Assembly: GCA_029821735.1 (NCBI GenBank)
Contig: JALGSU010000008.1
Span: 1 to 64,000, forward strand
DNA length: 64,000 bases
Source of the DNA: Candidatus Zipacnadia bacterium
Lineage (GTDB): Bacteria > Armatimonadota > Zipacnadia > Zipacnadales > UBA5352
Reading direction: 5' to 3'
The stretch's first letter is position 1, and every line of letters starts with the position of its first letter. The translations under genes and the position numbers were made by a program. Below are positions 7,588-15,273 of this stretch, in pieces. The notes beneath the pieces were generated by a model. That model was given only the letters and a program-made list of their open reading frames with translations, had not been told where the DNA came from and made no database searches.

Positions 7588-9174
7588 CTACTTGTTGAGC
7601 GTTTCGAGCACATCGAGCTCGAGTGTGAAGTCAGAGCCAGGCGTGAGCGCCACCGGCTCATCCTCGCGCACATCAATGGTGGTGTCGCGTCTGAAGACCC
7701 ACCAGCGATAGAGCGTGTCACCGTCCATCATCAGCATCCCGCGGTCACGCGCCTGCTCGATGATGTGGCCCAGCATGCGCTTGCAGTCGAGCGCACCGTG
7801 GAAGCGCCCAACGTCCTCCATACCGGCGCCAGTCCACCCGTGTATGAGGTAGCCGGCGATGAGATGGTGTTTCGCCGCGTGGTCCAGGCGCCCTTCTACC
7901 GTGCGGCAGAAACCCTCCCAGTCAAGCTTCATGCCGTAGCCAATCGCGCTGAGGCGGTCCGGGTCCTGGCTGTCGAATATCTGCAGGTTGAGCAGATTCA
8001 TGCGCCGCCCGGTCTTGAGGTCCATGATATCGAAGGGCAGGCGGTTGCCCGTGCCTACCGGTGAGCAGGTCGCCAGGTTCGGGTGGCTCTGACACGGAAA
8101 GCTGTCACCCCACACGAAGCCGGCGCGCTCGATGTCGCGCCATATTTGCGGGTAGTGTTCTATCTCCGTGCGGCCGTGCCGACGCCAGCCTATGATCTCG
8201 CGGCCGTGAAGCTCCTCCAGCGCGCGCTTGCCCTCAACTATCTCTTCATAGGAAGTGTCGCCCGGCACGTGCAACGCTATGTTGTGATCGCCGACCTCGC
8301 CGGCGTCGAGCCGAACGGGGGGCATGTCGAAGAACACAGTCGGTGAGTCGAGGCCATCGCAAGTCTCGCGGATGAAGCGGACACCCTCCTCAGAGTAGCC
8401 GCACAGATCGTGAGTGGTGACGCACGCACCCGTCGGTCGAGCGCCATTCACGAGTGGCCAGTAGTATTTCCGCACGAGGCGCGCCTGCGGTCGGCACCAC
8501 CGCAGACACTCGCGCAGAACGCCGCGGAGCACGTCAAGGTAGGCCATGATGGGCCAGTCGAGCCACTCAGCGTCGCGCCTGGTCTCGATATGTCGGCATG
8601 TGGCGACCGCGAAGAAGTAGCCAAGGGGGAACGCCCACACTACCCGGCGCGGGTTCTCGTCACGGACGACCAGACCCGGCGTCAGGTGGCAACCATCGCC
8701 TAGCCACATGCCGATGACCTCGTCGCCCTCGATGACCGTCCCCTCGTTGAGAAATGGCACATGCTTGAGCTTGAGGTGCGTCTCCCAAGCCTCAGTGAAT
8801 GGCGCGGTCACCGCGTGTTCGCCCAAGTGCAATTCAGTGAGGAAGGGGTAGGAGGGAGGGAATGCCATCTCGCGAATCCCGAGCAGGTCGAGCAACGCCG
8901 GCGAAGCGTCCTCTCGCGGCAGGCCGCACCAGATCACCGGAAGCGATTGGCCTGCGGCAACTACGGCCGCCTCCTCGGCATCAGTGAGACACTGCAGCTC
9001 GGTCACCAGCAGTACATCACCCTCGCCTGTCTCCAGGTCCACAAGCGCACCCGCCTGGCAGGCCACGAATGCCAGACCCTCCTGCTCGACCATCTGCTGA
9101 AGGCCGTGCAGCGCGAGCTGCGCCTCGACAGACAACTGGGCCGGGTGAGCGATGATGGCGCGGATGTAGTCCAT
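7588..9174 (-). CDS. NodB-like polysaccharide deacetylase domain protein with N-terminal GATase-like region
   Basis: This 528-residue protein has no signal peptide. Residues 1-160 look like an alpha/beta, GATase1/ThuA-like region with alternating hydrophobic strands (VLLVTELQ, LPVIWCGLP, VVWAFPLGYFF). The C-terminal part from about residue 245 shows weak NodB features: THDLCG in place of TFDDG, HNIALH as the metal-binding histidine pair, and IIGWRRHG in place of the RxPxG motif. Only one of the two motif-1 aspartates is kept, so catalysis is uncertain. The ATG start has GAGGAG upstream. The gene follows the MBL hydrolase at 9189 by 14 bases and leads into the aminotransferase. It may deacetylate an intracellular N-acetylated intermediate. 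The domain reading is tentative. Confidence 0.6.
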   Translation of the reverse strand: MDYIRAIIAHPAQLSVEAQLALHGLQQMVEQEGLAFVACQAGALVDLETGEGDVLLVTELQCLTDAEEAAVVAAGQSLPVIWCGLPREDASPALLDLLGIREMAFPPSYPFLTELHLGEHAVTAPFTEAWETHLKLKHVPFLNEGTVIEGDEVIGMWLGDGCHLTPGLVVRDENPRRVVWAFPLGYFFAVATCRHIETRRDAEWLDWPIMAYLDVLRGVLRECLRWCRPQARLVRKYYWPLVNGARPTGACVTTHDLCGYSEEGVRFIRETCDGLDSPTVFFDMPPVRLDAGEVGDHNIALHVPGDTSYEEIVEGKRALEELHGREIIGWRRHGRTEIEHYPQIWRDIERAGFVWGDSFPCQSHPNLATCSPVGTGNRLPFDIMDLKTGRRMNLLNLQIFDSQDPDRLSAIGYGMKLDWEGFCRTVEGRLDHAAKHHLIAGYLIHGWTGAGMEDVGRFHGALDCKRMLGHIIEQARDRGMLMMDGDTLYRWWVFRRDTTIDVREDEPVALTPGSDFTLELDVLETLNK

Positions 9175-9188
9175 GTCGGGTCTCCTCG

Positions 9189-9974
9189 CTATAGCTCAAG
9201 CTCCATGCCATCGTAAGAGATAACGAACGGGTAGGGGAGATGGTCGAAACACATGTCCCGCAGCGTGTTCTCGCCGGCCCCATGCCACGGGTCGTGGATG
9301 TGCATGAGCATGAGCTTGCCGATGGGCTTGTCGGCGATGAACGAGAGGACCTTCTCCGCTTTGATGTGGGTCATCTCCATCGCCAGCAGGTCCACCGGTT
9401 CGGCGAGCAGCTCGCCGAGGTAGTCGAAGTCGGGCGGCAGGTCACCAGTGAAGGCGACGCGCTTTTCCTCAATCTCGAAGAGGTAGCTGAAAGACTGGCC
9501 CTGGTTCGGGTGGTCAGCGGCCTGGTAGGTTTCGCCCTGAGAGGCGATGTGGCCGGTGAAGAACGCGCGGGCCGAGATGTGCTCGTCCTCATAGACCGGC
9601 CCGGGGTCGACGCCCTCGAGCGTCAGCCTGCCCGGGCGCAGTTCGGGTGCCTGATAGATGGAGGTGAGGTAGGTGCGGATCGGGTCGACGCCCTCCGAGG
9701 GCAGGCAAATGGTCAGGTCGCGGTCGTCCGTCTCGCCGCGCTTGAAATACATGTTCGTGAGCTCAGCCATTCCGCCTACATGGTCGGCATGCATGTGGGT
9801 GACGAAAAGTGCGCGGATGGTGGGCGTCCACTTACCGGAGCGTTCGAGCGTCCCCGCGACTGGCTCACCGCAATCGATGAGGTAGGATGCACCGTCAGTT
9901 TGGATGAGAGTGGAGGAGTTGTTGCGGGTCATGGTGTGGTTGCCGTGGCTGGTGCCAAGAGTAGTTATGAGCAT
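9189..9974 (-). CDS. MBL-fold metallo-hydrolase (RNase Z/lactonase-like)
   Basis: A 261-residue metallo-beta-lactamase fold protein. The zinc motif is HMHADH (His60, His62, Asp64, His65), preceded by the family strand SYLIDCGEPV. A late EMTHIKAEK and LMLMHIHDP supply further histidines. The overall arrangement fits the ELAC/RNase Z-like and phosphodiesterase group, but clusters like this also use such enzymes as lactonases or phosphohydrolases. The start is ATG with GGAGGG just upstream. It is the first gene of the minus-strand cluster that runs to 2385, separated from the prepilin gene by 90 bases, so a promoter may lie in 9975-10064. No clear promoter was recognised there. Confidence 0.8.
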   Translation of the reverse strand: MLITTLGTSHGNHTMTRNNSSTLIQTDGASYLIDCGEPVAGTLERSGKWTPTIRALFVTHMHADHVGGMAELTNMYFKRGETDDRDLTICLPSEGVDPIRTYLTSIYQAPELRPGRLTLEGVDPGPVYEDEHISARAFFTGHIASQGETYQAADHPNQGQSFSYLFEIEEKRVAFTGDLPPDFDYLGELLAEPVDLLAMEMTHIKAEKVLSFIADKPIGKLMLMHIHDPWHGAGENTLRDMCFDHLPYPFVISYDGMELEL

Positions 9975-10064
9975 GGGCCCTCCGGCGGTTGAACGACATG
10001 ATCGTCAGAGTGGGGAAGATTGACCGGCAGTACGCTGAAGACCTGCATCAAGCGTGTGAGGCGG

Positions 10065-10691
10065 TCAGCGAACGGGGGTAGCCCAGGCGTCGTCAAGCTG
10101 GGCGGAGTTGGCAGACTTGACATGGCCATCTCCATAGAGGACGTTCCAGCGGCCGGAGTTGGCACTGCCGTGCCATGTGCCGTGGCCATCGAAGAGTATG
10201 TTAGTCTCGGTAGGCCGGTCGAGCAGAGATGGGCCACAGCGCGCGAAGGCGACTTCGGTGCGCCACATGTAACTTGTGCCAAAAGCGTCGAACGCGGTCG
10301 GGGTTCCATCAAGTGCGAGGCCGGTGCCTTCGAGGACCGTGAATCCCTTGTCGGAGCGGCATTCCCAAATCTGGCGGTTCTTGGTGTAAGGCATCAGAGC
10401 GTCTTTGATGCGTGGCATGAAGGGGATCATGGCCTGCCAGGCGGGGTGCGAGTTCCAGATCTCAGGAAGGTTCTGATCCGCCGGATCGACTGCCCATGGG
10501 TAGTAATCATCGTGGTCGCTTGAGTACATCTCGAGCGCGAGGCCCAGCTGCTTAAGGTTCGACATACATGAAGCCGCACGGGCCTTTTCGCGGGCTCGCG
10601 CGAAGACAGGGAAGAGGATGGCGGCGAGAATGGCTATGATCGCGATGACGACCAGAAGCTCAATGAGCGTGAACGCTGATCTCCGCGCCAA
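10065..10691 (-). CDS. type II secretion/type IV pilin-like prepilin with H-X9-DG-type C-terminus
   Basis: This 208-residue protein begins with a short basic leader and the class III signal [18 protein letters not shown], the prepilin peptidase cleavage and N-methylation site plus hydrophobic helix. [12 protein letters not shown] and [13 protein letters not shown] follow. The C-terminus holds YGDGHV, the H-X9-DG-type ending of the large pseudopilin family common in Armatimonadota, Planctomycetes and Verrucomicrobia. The start is TTG with GAGGAAGGG upstream; TGA lies just before in frame. It begins 7 bases after rnhB ends, on the same strand, so it may be read from the end of the housekeeping block. 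The assembly partners are not in this window except perhaps the three secretins at 24707-29444. Confidence 0.9.
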   Translation of the reverse strand: MARRSAFTLIELLVVIAIIAILAAILFPVFARAREKARAASCMSNLKQLGLALEMYSSDHDDYYPWAVDPADQNLPEIWNSHPAWQAMIPFMPRIKDALMPYTKNRQIWECRSDKGFTVLEGTGLALDGTPTAFDAFGTSYMWRTEVAFARCGPSLLDRPTETNILFDGHGTWHGSANSGRWNVLYGDGHVKSANSAQLDDAWATPVR

Positions 10692-10698
10692 CAGTCAA

Positions 10699-11403
10699 TC
10701 ACCCTTCCTCGTGGGTCTCGGCGTCCGCAAACGGCAGATGGTCAGTGCAGTGCGCGGCCACCAGCGCAAAGCGGCGGCGGTGTATGGCGCTCGGGCCCAG
10801 TCGAGCGAGCGCGTCGCGGTGGGCTTCGGTGCAGTAGCCCTTGTGACGGGCCAATTCGTAGTCCGGATACAACACGTCAAGACGAGTCATGATTCGGTCG
10901 CGCACGACTTTGGCGATGATCGAGGCCGCGCCGATGCTGGGCGAGAGTGCGTCGCCCCCAATGACCGCCCGATGTGGCAGGTCAATGCCGCGCGGCTCGT
11001 AGCCGTCGATCAGGGCGAAGTCGGCAGACGGGTCGAGGCCGGCGAGCGCATCCCGCATTGCGACGTGAGTGGCGCGAAGCACGTTCAAGCGGTCCACCAT
11101 CGGCGATTCCACTATGCCAACGGACCAACTGACCGCGAGCGAGGTGATCTCATGATAGGCGAGTTCACGCTGGCGAGGCGTCAAGCGCTTGGAATCATCG
11201 ACCAGCGTGAGCGTCCGGTCGGTCGGGAGCACGCATGCGGCGGCCACAAGAGGACCGGCCATTGCGCCGCGGCCCGCTTCATCGACGCCGGCGACCAACT
11301 GGTAGCCTTGCTCGATGGCCCACGCATCAACTTCGCCGAATTCTTCGGGCAACTCTCTGGGGCTCATAGAGGTGTGTCCGGGCATGTCGCCGGACGAGGC
11401 CAT
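10699..11403 (-). CDS. rnhB: ribonuclease HII
   Basis: RNase HII cleaves the RNA strand of RNA-DNA hybrids, including single ribonucleotides in DNA. The signature GVDEAGRGAMAGPLVAA holds the first catalytic Asp-Glu pair. The conserved KRLTPRQRE, the aspartate-bearing ALIDGYEP and the GDALSPSIGAASIIAKVVRD segment follow. The protein is about 234 residues with a normal core and a short N-terminal tail. I use the ATG at 11403; GTG two codons upstream (11409) and ATG at 11367 are alternatives, none with a strong Shine-Dalgarno site. The gene follows lepB after a hairpin terminator, close to the ffh-to-rnhB order of Bacillus. Confidence 0.93.
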   Translation of the reverse strand: MASSGDMPGHTSMSPRELPEEFGEVDAWAIEQGYQLVAGVDEAGRGAMAGPLVAAACVLPTDRTLTLVDDSKRLTPRQRELAYHEITSLAVSWSVGIVESPMVDRLNVLRATHVAMRDALAGLDPSADFALIDGYEPRGIDLPHRAVIGGDALSPSIGAASIIAKVVRDRIMTRLDVLYPDYELARHKGYCTEAHRDALARLGPSAIHRRRFALVAAHCTDHLPFADAETHEEG

Positions 11404-11410
11404 TATCACT

Positions 11411-11443
11411 GAAAAGCCCGCCGGTGTAAAGTCCGGCGGACTT
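11411..11443 (-). terminator. intrinsic terminator after lepB
   Basis: On the minus strand an 11-bp stem (AAGTCCGCCGG with CCGGCGGGCTT, one G-U pair) closes an 8-base loop and ends in CTTTTC. It lies 22 bases after the lepB stop codon and just ahead of rnhB, so it probably ends the ffh-to-lepB transcript at least in part. Confidence 0.75.
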
Positions 11444-11465
11444 GGTGGATGATATGGTGCCGCGT

Positions 11466-12221
11466 TCAGTGAAGAATGCGAATTCGTTGGGGGGGCCAGA
11501 ATATGACCATTGCTTTGCCTAGCACATTCTCGCGGGGCATATACGGATCGTAGAGGCGTTCGCCGACCTGTGGGTCATAGTCGTACCAAGCGTGGCTGTC
11601 ATTCGAATGGTTACGGTTATCACCCATCACGATGAGCGACCCATCAGGCACCACATATTCATCCTCAGGGGCGAACCACTGGACGTCGCCATCATTCATC
11701 TTGACGTATTGGCCAGTGACTTCGGGCCAATAGTAGGCTGGGGGCTCGGCAATATACGGTTCGTCGAGCAACTGTCCGTTGCGTATCAGCCCGCCCTCCT
11801 GGACGCCAGCGATGTGCCTGCGCACCTGGAGGCGATCGCCGGGAACGCCGACGACACGCTTGATGAAATCCTTATTGGTCTTGCTGGCCTGCGGCGGGGC
11901 GTTAAAGACCATGATCTCGCCGGCCCGGGGCTCACGGAAGAAGTAGATGAACTTGTTCACCAGAATCCTATCGTTCTCGATGAGCGTTGGTTCCATCGAC
12001 CCCGAGGGAATATAGAAAGCCTGGATCACGAAGGGCCGCAGCAGGCAGAATACGAGCAGCGCCGCGATCAGGCCCGAGTCGATAAACTCGAGAATCGCGG
12101 CGCGTGATTTGCTGAGAGCCGGTACTCGTGGGACGATGACCCGGAGGGCCACTATCACACCGACGAGGCCGATGATTTCCCACGTGTTGTCGAAGGCGAA
12201 GAAGGTCGCCGATTCAGACAT
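11466..12221 (-). CDS. lepB: signal peptidase I
   Basis: This 251-residue membrane protease cleaves signal peptides of secreted proteins. The catalytic serine is Ser75 in YIPSGSMEPTL and the lysine general base is Lys121 in DFIKRVVGVPGD. The late box GDNRNHSNDSH is also present. An N-terminal hydrophobic segment (about residues 14-30) and a second (about 50-68) precede the active site, giving two predicted transmembrane helices. It starts at ATG, 9 bases after the rplS stop, and is the last gene of the ffh operon. A signal peptidase next to rplS is a known arrangement in several deep-branching phyla. Confidence 0.95.
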   Translation of the reverse strand: MSESATFFAFDNTWEIIGLVGVIVALRVIVPRVPALSKSRAAILEFIDSGLIAALLVFCLLRPFVIQAFYIPSGSMEPTLIENDRILVNKFIYFFREPRAGEIMVFNAPPQASKTNKDFIKRVVGVPGDRLQVRRHIAGVQEGGLIRNGQLLDEPYIAEPPAYYWPEVTGQYVKMNDGDVQWFAPEDEYVVPDGSLIVMGDNRNHSNDSHAWYDYDPQVGERLYDPYMPRENVLGKAMVIFWPPQRIRILH

Positions 12222-12230
12222 GGCTGCAGC

Positions 12231-12707
12231 CTACTGTTCTGCGTCTGTTGCTTCGGTTTCCTCAACCTGGGGCTGAGCGTCGGCGCGTTTGGCGTTGAGC
12301 TTGTCACCCCGTGCTTGCGTAGCCGCAGCGCGGGCCTGACGATCGCTCTCGTCCACGCGCTCGCGGATGCGTGCGCCCTTGCCTACTCGGTCGCGGAGGT
12401 AGTAGAGCTTGGCGCGGCCGGGATCGCCCTTGCGGACGACGGTGATGTCAGCCACTACTGGCGAGTGCACGGGGAATGTGCGCTCGACGCCGACGCCGTG
12501 AGTGACGCGGCGCACGGTGAAGGTCGCGTCAGTACGGCCGCCGGAGCGGGCGATGACAACTCCCTCATAGGGCTGCACGCGGGACCGCTGGTCCTTACCC
12601 GTGCCCTCACTGATTTTGACGCCAACACGAACCGTGTCGCCCACGCGGAAATCGGCCACATCGGTCTTCATGTAATCTTCCTGGATCTGGTTCATCAGGT
12701 CGGCCAT
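12231..12707 (-). CDS. rplS: 50S ribosomal protein L19 with C-terminal extension
   Basis: L19 sits at the 30S-50S interface. Residues 1-118 match the full family ([50 protein letters not shown]). About 40 additional residues follow, alanine- and charge-rich and ending ETEATDAEQ; the usual length is near 115. The extension is unlike any known L19 domain and is probably disordered. The ATG start leaves a normal N-terminus. The gene lies between trmD and lepB, as in many bacteria. Confidence 0.95.
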   Translation of the reverse strand: MADLMNQIQEDYMKTDVADFRVGDTVRVGVKISEGTGKDQRSRVQPYEGVVIARSGGRTDATFTVRRVTHGVGVERTFPVHSPVVADITVVRKGDPGRAKLYYLRDRVGKGARIRERVDESDRQARAAATQARGDKLNAKRADAQPQVEETEATDAEQ

Positions 12708-12748
12708 CTTCGTTTCTCCTTACCTACGAGTGCCTGCAATTGACCTGT

Positions 12749-13492
12749 TCACTTTTGAGCATCATCGAGCGCTTCGGCGAGCAACTCGCGGTCCTCGTCG
12801 GTGAGTTCAGCCCGTCCGAGCAGGTCGGGCCGCACGCGCATGGTTCTGAGCAGTGATTGCTGTCTGCGCCAACGTCTTACGGCTGCATGATCGCCGTCGG
12901 TGAGCGCCTCGGGAACTCGAAGACCCCGGAACTCCGGTGGCCGAGTGTAGTGTGGATGTTCCACAAGGCCGTCTGAAAAGGAGTCAGTTACGGGTGATTC
13001 TGCGTTTCCCACGGCACCGGGCAACAGTCGCACGACCGCGTCTATTACTACAAGGGCGGGCAGCTCGCCGCCAGTGAGCACGTAATCTCCGATCGATATT
13101 TCATCAGTGACTACCAGATCGCGTACGCGCTCGTCAATGCCCTCGTAGTGTCCACAGACGACTATGAGTCGATCATGGTTCGCGAGCCGGTGGGCTGTCG
13201 CCTGATCAAAAGGCGTGCCCTGCGGCGTCATCAGGACAACCGGCGCTTCGTCCTCGCCGAGCAACTCCTCGATGCATGCCACAAGCGGCTCTGGCTTGAG
13301 CACCATGCCCGCGCCGCCGCCGTAGGGCGCATCGTCGACGATCCGGTGCCGGTCAGTCGTCCACTCGCGTGGATTGACGACCGAAAACTCGGCGACCCCG
13401 GCATCTCGCGCCCGGGCCATTATGCTGTAATCGAGTGCCTGCGCTATCGTTTCAGGGAAGAGCGTGACCACGTCCAAGCGCATCTCGCTCAT
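12749..13492 (-). CDS. trmD: tRNA (guanine37-N1)-methyltransferase
   Basis: TrmD methylates G37 next to the anticodon, preventing +1 frameshifts. This 247-residue protein shows the SPOUT knot features: LDVVTLFPE at the start, [12 protein letters not shown], the SAM-binding [13 protein letters not shown], and the knot segment [15 protein letters not shown]. The linker and the C-terminal domain (YTRPPEFRG) are complete. The start is ATG. It follows rimM by 21 bases in the conserved ffh-rpsP-khpA-ylqD-rimM-trmD-rplS order. One of its expected substrates, tRNA-Pro(CGG) with G37, is encoded at 50270-50346. Confidence 0.96.
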   Translation of the reverse strand: MSEMRLDVVTLFPETIAQALDYSIMARARDAGVAEFSVVNPREWTTDRHRIVDDAPYGGGAGMVLKPEPLVACIEELLGEDEAPVVLMTPQGTPFDQATAHRLANHDRLIVVCGHYEGIDERVRDLVVTDEISIGDYVLTGGELPALVVIDAVVRLLPGAVGNAESPVTDSFSDGLVEHPHYTRPPEFRGLRVPEALTDGDHAAVRRWRRQQSLLRTMRVRPDLLGRAELTDEDRELLAEALDDAQK

Positions 13493-13513
13493 GGCCCGAT
13501 TAGGGCCGACCCT

Positions 13514-14053
13514 TTACTCAAGCAGTTCGTCGATGTCCCGCACGATGATCTCGCCGCGCTCGACGCTTATCTCGCTTATGAACCTGTCAACGGCCGGGAT
13601 AGGCACCCGATCCGTCATGTAGATGTCATTGGCGCCCGTCCGCAGGATCTCTGAGACTTTCCCGAGATCTCGCCCGTCCTCGGTGAGGACGCGCATGCCG
13701 ACGATCTGAAAATCGTAGAACTCCCCCTCAGCCAGTGGGGGAATGGCATCACGTTTGACGGCGATCAAGCCACCGCGGAGCAGGCCGGCCTGATCGCGAT
13801 CATCGATGCCCTCGAGCTTGAGTATCCCCCGCGAGCCGAACAGCCCTCGAACCGACAGCACCCGCACAGGACGCGATCCTGCCCGTGTCGTGAGTTGCAG
13901 GCCATCGTTCTCGGCGATTCGCTCCGGGAAGTCGGTGAATAGCTCCACCGTAACTTCGCCGCTGAGCCCGTGGGGCTTCGCGATTACCGCCAGTGTGACC
14001 AGCGAGTCATCGCCGGTCGGGTCGGCGTCAGGGAAGTTCGATCTCGCTGGCAA
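13514..14053 (-). CDS. rimM: ribosome maturation factor RimM
   Basis: RimM binds S19 and helps 30S head maturation. This 179-residue protein has the N-terminal barrel (AVIAKPHGLSGEVTVELFTDFPER) and the PRC-barrel C-terminal half (GEFYDFQIVGMRVLTEDG, ending with IPAVDRFISEI). The start chosen is TTG, which overlaps the end of the ylqD gene by 26 bases; no ATG occurs in frame before the conserved core. A GAGG element lies directly upstream. The gene is co-directional with trmD. Confidence 0.93.
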   Translation of the reverse strand: MPARSNFPDADPTGDDSLVTLAVIAKPHGLSGEVTVELFTDFPERIAENDGLQLTTRAGSRPVRVLSVRGLFGSRGILKLEGIDDRDQAGLLRGGLIAVKRDAIPPLAEGEFYDFQIVGMRVLTEDGRDLGKVSEILRTGANDIYMTDRVPIPAVDRFISEISVERGEIIVRDIDELLE

Positions 14054-14513
14054 CCTCGGGGGCCACCTCTTCTTCGGGCGTCGGCACGATGCCGCCCTCG
14101 GTTTCGCGGATTTCGACTACCTCGTCGTCCTTGAGGACGACCTCGATACCGCGCAGCGCGGTCTGCAGGTTGTCGCCGACCTTCAGTTCGGTATGGCTCT
14201 CGATGGTGCCGCGGATGATCTCCGCGCCCACTTCGAGGCCCTCGACCTGGCGGCGGCGCTGGATGAGCTCGTCCTTGCCCTGCTGGAGGCGACGCTTCTC
14301 GCCCTCGATCTGCTGGCGGACGGCCATGGCCTGCTGGATGTCTGAGCGCTGCAAGTCCGTGACATACTGGCGAGCGCCAATGTCCAGGCGCGTGATCTGC
14401 TGATCTATCTCGTCAACAGCTCGGCCGAACTCAGCGTCCAGGTCCTCTTTGAGCTGTTCAGTGACGATGGCTCGCAGAATTACATCTCGCTTAATGGTAA
14501 CGGCATCAGGCAT
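14028..14513 (-). CDS. ylqD: YlqD-like protein
   Basis: This 161-residue acidic protein lies between khpA and rimM, exactly where Bacillus carries ylqD. It starts PDAVTIKRDVILRAIVTE, has a central predicted coiled coil (about residues 25-90, with RQQIEGEKRRLQQGKDELI), then a small beta segment (ELKVGDNLQTALRGIEVVLKDDEVVEI) and an acidic tail. The function of YlqD is not known; the context suggests ribosome assembly or RNA handling. The start is ATG. Assignment rests on position, length and coiled-coil architecture more than on a named motif. Confidence 0.75.
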   Translation of the reverse strand: MPDAVTIKRDVILRAIVTEQLKEDLDAEFGRAVDEIDQQITRLDIGARQYVTDLQRSDIQQAMAVRQQIEGEKRRLQQGKDELIQRRRQVEGLEVGAEIIRGTIESHTELKVGDNLQTALRGIEVVLKDDEVVEIRETEGGIVPTPEEEVAPEVASEIELP

Positions 14514-14586
14514 ATCAAAACCCTCCGAGTGGGCACATCTCGAATATCCGGCGTGCGGTGACTGTTACGGGCGTACGAGCAGCGGT

Positions 14587-14817
14587 CTACGAGAGGATCT
14601 CGACAGTCGCTTTCCTCTCAGACTTGGTGGCTGCGGCCTTAATGATGGTCCGCATTGCATTGGCGATCCGGCCGCCCTTGCCTATGACCTTGCCCAAGTC
14701 CTCCTCGTTGACCGCGATCTCGTATACCGTGATGCTCTCGCCTGAGACCTCGTTCACACGGGCCTCGTCTGGCTTGTCTACCAGAGACTTCACCATGAGT
14801 TCGACGAGTTCGCGCAT
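14587..14817 (-). CDS. khpA: KH-domain RNA-binding protein KhpA
   Basis: KhpA (YlqC) is a small single-KH protein that in Gram-positives pairs with KhpB and binds many RNAs. This 76-residue protein starts MRELVELMVKSLVDKPDEA and holds the KH loop GKVIGKGGRIANAMR. The open frame extends upstream through the rpsP region, but that extension is basic, low-complexity and antiparallel in character to rpsP coding, so I reject it. The ATG at 14817 has GAAGAGGGGG upstream. A GTG one codon earlier is an alternative. Confidence 0.92.
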   Translation of the reverse strand: MRELVELMVKSLVDKPDEARVNEVSGESITVYEIAVNEEDLGKVIGKGGRIANAMRTIIKAAATKSERKATVEILS

Positions 14818-14878
14818 CACATCCGCCCCCTCTTCGTACAGGTATGTGCACCGGTTCACGAGCACAGCGTGTACGGGA

Positions 14879-15244
14879 TTACTGGGTTTCCGGAGCGGCC
14901 TCCGCGGCCTCTTCGGTAACTTCCTCGACCGCTTCGTCAGCGGCTTCCTCAACAGCCTGCTCCTCAACGGGAGCGGCTTCATCAGCGGCGACATCGTCGG
15001 CCGCAATAACGCCTTCGCGCTTGAGGAGCGAACGCACAGTATCGCTGGGCTGAGCGCCTAGAGCAAGCCAGTGCTCTGCCCGATCGCGCTTAACCGTCAG
15101 CTCCATGGGATCCTTCTGTGGGTTGTAGTAGCCGATCTCCTCGATGCTGCTGCCATCGCGGCGTGACCTCTCATCGGCCACCACGATGCGGAAATGCGGA
15201 TCGTGCTTCGCCCCAAGACGCTTGAGTCTGATCTTCGTTGCCAA
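14879..15244 (-). CDS. rpsP: 30S ribosomal protein S16 with acidic C-terminal tail
   Basis: Residues 1-82 are a complete S16 (IRLKRLGAKHDPHFRIVVAD, IEEIGYYNPQKDP, RAEHWLALGAQPSDTV). A further 39 residues rich in Glu and Ala follow (EEAADEAVEEVTEEAAEA), probably disordered. S16 stabilises the 30S body. The start is TTG, with AGGGAGAG 8 bases upstream; no ATG exists near the conserved N-terminus. It follows ffh by 29 bases. Acidic tails on S16 occur sporadically in other phyla; the role is unknown. Confidence 0.95.
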   Translation of the reverse strand: MATKIRLKRLGAKHDPHFRIVVADERSRRDGSSIEEIGYYNPQKDPMELTVKRDRAEHWLALGAQPSDTVRSLLKREGVIAADDVAADEAAPVEEQAVEEAADEAVEEVTEEAAEAAPETQ

Positions 15245-15273
15245 AACGACGTCTCTCCCTTCGGCCAGTACGA

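Noticed and set aside
14818-15006. N-terminal extension of KhpA
   Set aside because: It overlaps rpsP in another frame and is basic and low in complexity; KH family length and the Shine-Dalgarno site support 14817.
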